From NCBI GenBank assembly GCA_900543815.1, contig UQST01000014.1, positions 1-61,669 on the forward strand: DNA of 61,669 bases, read 5' to 3'. The position numbers and the translations under genes were made by a program. The notes below the pieces were generated by a model. The model searched no databases, was not told where the DNA came from, and saw nothing but the letters and a program-made list of their open reading frames with translations. The stretch comes from an uncultured Prevotellaceae bacterium. GTDB lineage: Bacteria; Bacteroidota; Bacteroidia; Bacteroidales; Bacteroidaceae. This document shows positions 58,301-61,669 of the stretch, one piece after another. How positions within the stretch are numbered: position 1 is the stretch's first letter; each line of letters begins with the position of its first letter.

Positions 58301-60166
58301 ATTATCATATTGCTTGAAAATCGACTCCACACGCACTGGCTGCACCTCTATCCTGCGGCTTATGGCCATGCCATTCTGAGCGGCAAGCTCTATCTTCTTG
58401 GTTCCATGCGAAGCAAACACAAAGCCCTTTCGTCCGTCCTTGTCAGTCACCAGACGGCCGTCGGGCAGAGCTTTCATCTCACACTTCATGCCACTCAGTT
58501 CGTGCACGAAGACGGTATCGCCCGTGCTGGCATTGTAGGGGCAGCTCAGAGCCACAGAAGGCACAGCGAGGATACCATCCTGCCTGGCCACATCGCTCCA
58601 CTTGCCTTTCATGCCACTGCCATCAATGGCACGCACACGAGCCTGCACGCTGCCCGTACCCCAACTGCCTGCCGAAGCCAGTGTGAAGAGGCTCTTGGTG
58701 AAGGTGCGGAACAGATATTCGCCGCCGGGAGAAGTGATTTCGAACTCATAGCTGAGGTCGCCCGCAGAGTTCTCGGCATCAGTTCCGTGCTCCCACTCAG
58801 CACGCAGCATGCCCGTGGATTTGTCCAGCAGAAGCTTGGGAGCCTGCATCCGGGCAGGAGGAGTATTGGCTTTCTCCACCTTGCAGTGGAATATGCCGAA
58901 CTCTCGAGATTCCCTTTCGCATGACACATCTATCTTGCCGTCACCATCCAGATCCATGAGGAAGAACTTGTTGATATAATGCACCCCGGAAGTCAATGCC
59001 ACCTTTCCTACATTGAACGATGCATCCCAGTTCCAGCACATGAGATCTTCATCGGCATGTGAAACCATGCTGGGCAGTCCGTTATTATTGATAAAATACG
59101 GTCCCGCCCAGTCCACAGACTCCTCGAAACTCCTCACCGTACGCTTGAACTTGCCGTTGCCCTGATTGCGGAAGAATGCCAGGAAGCTGGCATCACCAGT
59201 CGTGACAGCGGCCAGGATATCCAGCAGTCCGTCGCCGTCACAGTCCAGCATATACACATCACGCAGATTTCCGTTGCTGAGCAATGCCACATCCCGGAAC
59301 CCCTGTCCGGTATTCAGCTTCAGCTTCAGCTCGTTGCCATCATACACCAGCAGGTCAGTCAGCCCATCGCCATTGACATCGCCGGCACGCACCTTACGCG
59401 CTGCTATCGAAGCCAGATAGTAGCGTCCCTCACCCAGCGACATATAGGAGAAGCCTTTTTCATCGATGAAGTCGGGATAGCCATCCTGGTTGAGGTCAAC
59501 CACGTTCATCGGTCCTACCGGGAAGCTGGCACCCTTGCCCGAGCAGAAAGCCGAGAAGGAAGAGTTGTTGCTCACCGAGAAAGTGCCGTTGCCGCCTGTT
59601 GCATCCATTGCCCCCTGCAGTTCATCCATATCGGTCACCACCTCCAGAGGCTGGTCAACAAACGTACCGTCGGCACACAGCATCTTCACATAGGGAACAT
59701 AGATGACATTACTACCCATTCCCTCATTCTTCCAGTACAGCACGTCCATGCGTCCATCCAGATTGATGTCGGCCCAAGTGGCACCCATGAGAGCATCATC
59801 TCCCTCGTATGCCTTCGTTATCACATACTTGCCATCCTTCATATAGAAGACATCACCGCCGGTCTTGTAAAAGTTGTTGGCCGCAGAGGCAAAGCCGGGT
59901 ACAGGATTGGCCGTGATGTAAAACATGGAACAGACCATCGCGTTGACACCCATTCCATCGGGCAAAGAACAGAGTTCCTCACCTGCCAGGGTGCGCCACT
60001 TGCCGTACAGGAAATACTCCTGCTTGCCGTCATCGTTGATATCGGCATAGTAATCGGGAGCCCATTCAAACAGTTTCTCAAAGGTTTGGGCCGCAGCTTC
60101 CGTTCCCGTCAAGGCGGGAGAGAGCGCCATACAGGCCGCAATCAGAAGGTTCGTTTTTCTTTTCAT
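55397..60166 (-). CDS. secreted VCBS/FG-GAP repeat protein with T9SS-like C-terminus
   Basis: 1589 residues from MKRKTNLLIAACMALSPALTGTEAAAQ (signal peptide). The N-terminal two thirds carry many Ca-binding VCBS/FG-GAP-type repeats of the DxNxDGxxD form: DINDDGKQEYF, DINLDGRMDVLYW, DLNQDGYPDF, DVNGDGLTDLL, DCDGDGLLDILA, DLDGDGKIDV, and again DFDRDGRLDIL, DVDGDGYTDIV, DINNDGVPDYI. FN3-like and Ig-like segments follow (PTTLIAAQTADEVIISWDG, PQIAQVTVAEGHSVLTWG). The end (TGGMIVHRSTV...LAPGMYVVKAGNSVRKVMIR) is a T9SS type A-like sorting domain. It is probably surface-exposed; function unknown. An ORF extension of 73 codons lies upstream of the promoter and is excluded. Confidence 0.88.
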   Translation of the reverse strand: MKRKTNLLIAACMALSPALTGTEAAAQTFEKLFEWAPDYYADINDDGKQEYFLYGKWRTLAGEELCSLPDGMGVNAMVCSMFYITANPVPGFASAANNFYKTGGDVFYMKDGKYVITKAYEGDDALMGATWADINLDGRMDVLYWKNEGMGSNVIYVPYVKMLCADGTFVDQPLEVVTDMDELQGAMDATGGNGTFSVSNNSSFSAFCSGKGASFPVGPMNVVDLNQDGYPDFIDEKGFSYMSLGEGRYYLASIAARKVRAGDVNGDGLTDLLVYDGNELKLKLNTGQGFRDVALLSNGNLRDVYMLDCDGDGLLDILAAVTTGDASFLAFFRNQGNGKFKRTVRSFEESVDWAGPYFINNNGLPSMVSHADEDLMCWNWDASFNVGKVALTSGVHYINKFFLMDLDGDGKIDVSCERESREFGIFHCKVEKANTPPARMQAPKLLLDKSTGMLRAEWEHGTDAENSAGDLSYEFEITSPGGEYLFRTFTKSLFTLASAGSWGTGSVQARVRAIDGSGMKGKWSDVARQDGILAVPSVALSCPYNASTGDTVFVHELSGMKCEMKALPDGRLVTDKDGRKGFVFASHGTKKIELAAQNGMAISRRIEVQPVRVESIFKQYDNVGKFGLTSNMRSFFDFAQLGTLQALASDGYYKWNGHKYEKQPVFDFSDGAPDQFVFDANMDGLPDPAVDDRYLGKYSLIVAVNQGDGDFLKSNVSSEFSGSGSIYYIHMDINNDGLMERFYSGYDGTRYFCRTDMNEGLVKIDYMDLGDQSKNMDFCLDVYADFDRDGRLDILGKTKGDDGRPYWVILFNEGNGRWTVKPILQTNEPLSDMVAYDVDGDGYTDIVKRDWGTSKLVSRNLGNREFAELEELDGYLLTMDIDQDGLADFQLRDDESIIVSNHGSPVLVPLTKCNWFHYDFVDINNDGVPDYIDNNRSVIMRIANNNTAPTAPTTLIAAQTADEVIISWDGATDKESTTSQLRYNISIKEKGATGDDAYIWSPLNATNDQARMSLVPGIPTYYRQATRLPMPVSRFQAGKTYEICVQAIDPWYASSPFSKVIEFTPQAECHITLPAKAGVDEYVPYRTVSNVQGSLSIRQAEGMDLSKTGYIKWNTPGVKTVVTTNTSSMTRSTTQILIVDKPNLEIQVPELALAGQTLVLDMPECMRNEGAKASVTCENAQVSYEPVGNQATISLPEQNGDCRLVLTYTDEVWQKSLTRTYIIRVVGQKWAPQIAQVTVAEGHSVLTWGNQNLPAQELFTGMVNIYRESDVADSYDLIAQVPMSQGQYVDEQSRADVRSYRYQMTLSTKAGVESRPSRVHATMHVMANRGLGNDINLHWTPYEGTSIAQYVVYAGTSPENMQLVERLSGYARSYVHHRSSEAVTYYAVGFVPKSALSVKAKAPARDVMASNIISSADAYAVKAVQTIEITTVEEDATFTQERQSLHLRAYITPALASIGKVEWSLLSGETLAQVSDDGVLQVKAGSLSGEVVVQAKAIDGSGVTATRTFYVPLEVGVEDVEAAADGVQISAELGGVKLTGVTQPTEVLVTTTGGMIVHRSTVTADRRISLAPGMYVVKAGNSVRKVMIR

Positions 60167-60237
60167 ATATATAATGTATTGAAGTGTTAGCCGCTTCATC
60201 ATCGCTCTGCAGGTGTCATGCAGCATCATCGGTATGG

Positions 60238-60269
60238 CAAAATTAACACTTCGGAACCATATGGGCAAA
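60238..60269 (-). promoter_or_regulatory. promoter of VCBS gene
   Basis: Minus-strand TTTG (60269-60266), 20-bp spacer, TAATTTTG (60245-60238): full Bacteroidetes consensus, about 70 nt before the chosen ATG, which supports the start at 60166. Confidence 0.75.
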
Positions 60270-60488
60270 CGAAAAGTGCTCCATAGCGCATTATTTGTTA
60301 AAATGACACTCGTCAATTTACGCATTGACACTTTTTGTTGAAATAACCATTCCTTTTCGGGGGGAAAGAAACCGTGATTGCCCACAGGCTGCCCGATGCC
60401 TGTACCGATATTCCACCCTCATGAAGGATGGCAGTGGCAGCGCCAAGCGGAAGACACCGCCACCCTTGTCTGCCTACACGGGGAAAAT

Positions 60489-60576
60489 TCCCTGCGCAGA
60501 CATTTTAAATTCCCTGCGCAGACATTTTAAATTGTCTTATAGGACAATTTGAAATGTCTTATAAGACAATTTTTAC
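60489..60576. repeat. 22-bp-period palindromic tandem array, locus 5 (A+T-rich, 4 units)
   Basis: Cores of 14 nt start at 60489, 60511, 60533 and 60555: TCCCTGCGCAGACA (twice, identical), TGTCTTATAGGACA and TGTCTTATAAGACA (a perfect palindrome). The spacers are TTTTAAAT, TTTTAAAT, ATTTGAAA and ATTTTTAC. Same 14+8 architecture as the other arrays, but with unrelated sequence. Confidence 0.8.
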
Positions 60577-60653
60577 GGGGTTAGGGCAGCAGACTTCTTG
60601 ATGCTGTCGCGCCACGGCCTGCACCCAACCTCACTGGCGGCACCTACGCAAAC

Positions 60654-60701
60654 AGCTCCCTTGGAAAAATCGGCCAATTGACCGAAGTTTCCAAGGGAGC
60701 T
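60654..60701. terminator. 48-bp near-perfect palindrome
   Basis: Outer arms AGCTCCCTTGGAAA and TTTCCAAGGGAGCT (14 bp perfect), inner TCGG/CCGA and a central CAATTG. It lies 165 nt past the stop of the lipoprotein gene on the minus strand, which it may terminate, although the T-tail (TGTTTG) is weak; it could instead be a protein-binding site. Confidence 0.45.
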
Positions 60702-60866
60702 GTCGTATCGAATTTGTAAACTATGTGGATATGGTATATGCTGATGAAGCAGCCCATTCTAAAGAAACAAGCCAGTTATGGCAACAGTGTTATATCAAGA
60801 AATGCCTACCCTCATAGATGGAGCACTATTCAAGTCATCTATTTCACGATAATGGAACACCGTATA

Positions 60867-61304
60867 TTATAGCCCGACTTTCAATCCTCGTAGCCTGAAT
60901 TTGAATTCATCAAAAGCGTCACCATTTTGTACAGACACCTTTATGAAGCGATTGCCATTCGCTGTTGTCGGCAAAATTGTAACAGTCACCGTATTCCCAT
61001 TTTGGGTAGCTGTTGTCCAATCTGACGTAATGGTAAAGTGTTTTTGGTCATCAATGGCGGGTGTAAACTTCTTTTCTTCCCCTTTAGCTTCTTGTTCGGT
61101 GATACCAGTTATCCAAAAGTCACTGTAATTTGTACATTGAAGCACAAATGTCCCTCCCTCAGAAGATACATGGAAATATCCATCGCTTGATTTTTTTAAT
61201 TCGGTTTTCCACTTCATTGGATCTACCTTTCCATCATCATTACTGCAAGATGATATGAAAAGCGGAAGAACCATTAAAATGAGTAACAATAACTTCTTTT
61301 TCAT
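60867..61304 (-). CDS. small exported lipoprotein, BACON/Ig-like
   Basis: 145 residues. Signal peptide MKKKLLLLILMVLPLFISSC with lipobox ISSC (C20), so it is probably anchored in the outer or inner membrane. The mature part is a single beta-sandwich-like domain (FHVSSEGGTFVLQCTNY, WITGI, TVTVTILPTTANGNRFIKVSVQNGD) that resembles BACON-type domains of Bacteroidetes. Function unknown. A promoter box precedes it, and the gene is probably monocistronic. Confidence 0.75.
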   Translation of the reverse strand: MKKKLLLLILMVLPLFISSCSNDDGKVDPMKWKTELKKSSDGYFHVSSEGGTFVLQCTNYSDFWITGITEQEAKGEEKKFTPAIDDQKHFTITSDWTTATQNGNTVTVTILPTTANGNRFIKVSVQNGDAFDEFKFRLRGLKVGL

Positions 61305-61340
61305 TGACCTTTTATTTTTGTTTATCTATTCTATTAAATG

Positions 61341-61369
61341 CAAAAGTATACAGAATATTGCATCAACAA
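61341..61369 (-). promoter_or_regulatory. promoter of small lipoprotein gene
   Basis: Minus-strand -7 box TACTTTTG (61348-61341) with TTG 18 bp upstream (61369-61367). Confidence 0.5.
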
Positions 61370-61579
61370 GGATGTTTTTTTGTGATAGTAGAGACATTTC
61401 TCCATAATGACTTGAATGGCAATACAGACAGGCTTCTTTATATTTGTCTAGTATTTGAGCTTTCATTTCCTCATTTTGGGAACAATTATTGTTTTTGTCG
61501 AGCAAAATGAAGTTGATATTCAGCATAATAGCTAAATCTTTGTTCAATCCTACCAAGACTACACAATCTAACCGTCATC

Positions 61580-61669
61580 TTACCACAGCGCGATCTTGCC
61601 TGCAATACCCAAATCAAGAGTGGCTGTTGCAATACCCAATGCTTGAAACACACGGCTCATGGTTGGTAA
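61580..61669 (-). CDS. partial CDS, 3' end of unknown gene
   Basis: Minus-strand frame open to the window edge encoding 29 residues (LPTMSRVFQALGIATATLDLG and IAGKIALW) and ending at the TAA at 61582-61580. The hydrophobic Ala/Leu/Gly composition looks like protein, but the family is not recognised; the bulk lies outside the window. Confidence 0.45.
   Translation of the reverse strand, partial: LPTMSRVFQALGIATATLDLGIAGKIALW

Noticed and set aside
61326..61556. 76-codon minus-strand ORF upstream of the small lipoprotein
   Set aside because: It overlaps the lipoprotein promoter and has no recognisable features.
1..61669. tRNA, rRNA or riboswitch genes
   Set aside because: All gaps were read for T-loop and acceptor-like patterns and known leader motifs by eye; none was convincing. 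A covariance-model scan would be decisive.

Overview
The window is a stretch of chromosome from a member of the Bacteroidales, most likely Prevotellaceae; the genus cannot be fixed from the sequence alone. The evidence is the repeated Bacteroidetes-type -7 promoter box (TAnnTTTG, sometimes with TTG or TTTG about 20 bp upstream), the near absence of Shine-Dalgarno sequences, the parA-parB-DUF5683-mltD-rsh block divergent from surE-lpxB, the ribosomal super-operon running secY-map-infA-rpmJ without adk, and large exported proteins ending in type IX secretion-like sorting domains.

Layout. 0.3-7 kb: a GH10 xylanase behind rsmD, a DUF3822 gene and an unknown membrane-anchored gene, then a divergent RecD-like helicase and a first three-gene sigma-factor cassette (DUF6249-like membrane protein, ECF sigma, small membrane protein). 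7-23.4 kb: housekeeping genes, namely alaS divergent from a MerR-type regulator, rsh, mltD, DUF5683, parB and parA, then surE-lpxB, a flippase-like protein, a low-molecular-weight phosphatase, a secreted ADP-ribosylglycohydrolase-like lipoprotein and a tiny HExxH membrane protein. 23.6-30.3 kb: accessory DNA, more A+T-rich toward its right half. It holds a GNAT-nitrilase fusion, a second copy of the sigma cassette, a 94-bp REP/BIME-like palindrome, a single-gene macro-TIR fusion, a DUF262 gene cut off by an insertion-sequence remnant, and further transposase debris. 30.4-48.3 kb: the complete rpsL-rpsG-fusA-S10-spc-alpha cluster, 33 genes all on the minus strand, closed by a strong terminator after rplQ. 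48.7-61.7 kb: a GH16 glucanase, a 1648-residue papain-type multidomain protein and, convergent with it, a 1589-residue VCBS-repeat protein, then a small lipoprotein and the 3' end of an unrecognised gene.

The observations most worth following are these. (1) The macro-TIR fusion at 28063-29145 joins an ADP-ribose-binding type of domain to a probable NAD-consuming TIR domain in one chain, beside a broken DUF262 gene; this looks like the scar of a defence island. (2) Five intergenic tandem arrays share a 22-bp period built from a 14-nt (near-)palindromic core plus an 8-nt spacer, but with different core sequences at different loci. (3) The sigma-factor cassette is present twice, with a shared upstream motif. 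(4) Two perfect DnaA boxes, 20 bp apart, lie in the parA-surE intergenic region. No tRNA, rRNA or CRISPR array was found.
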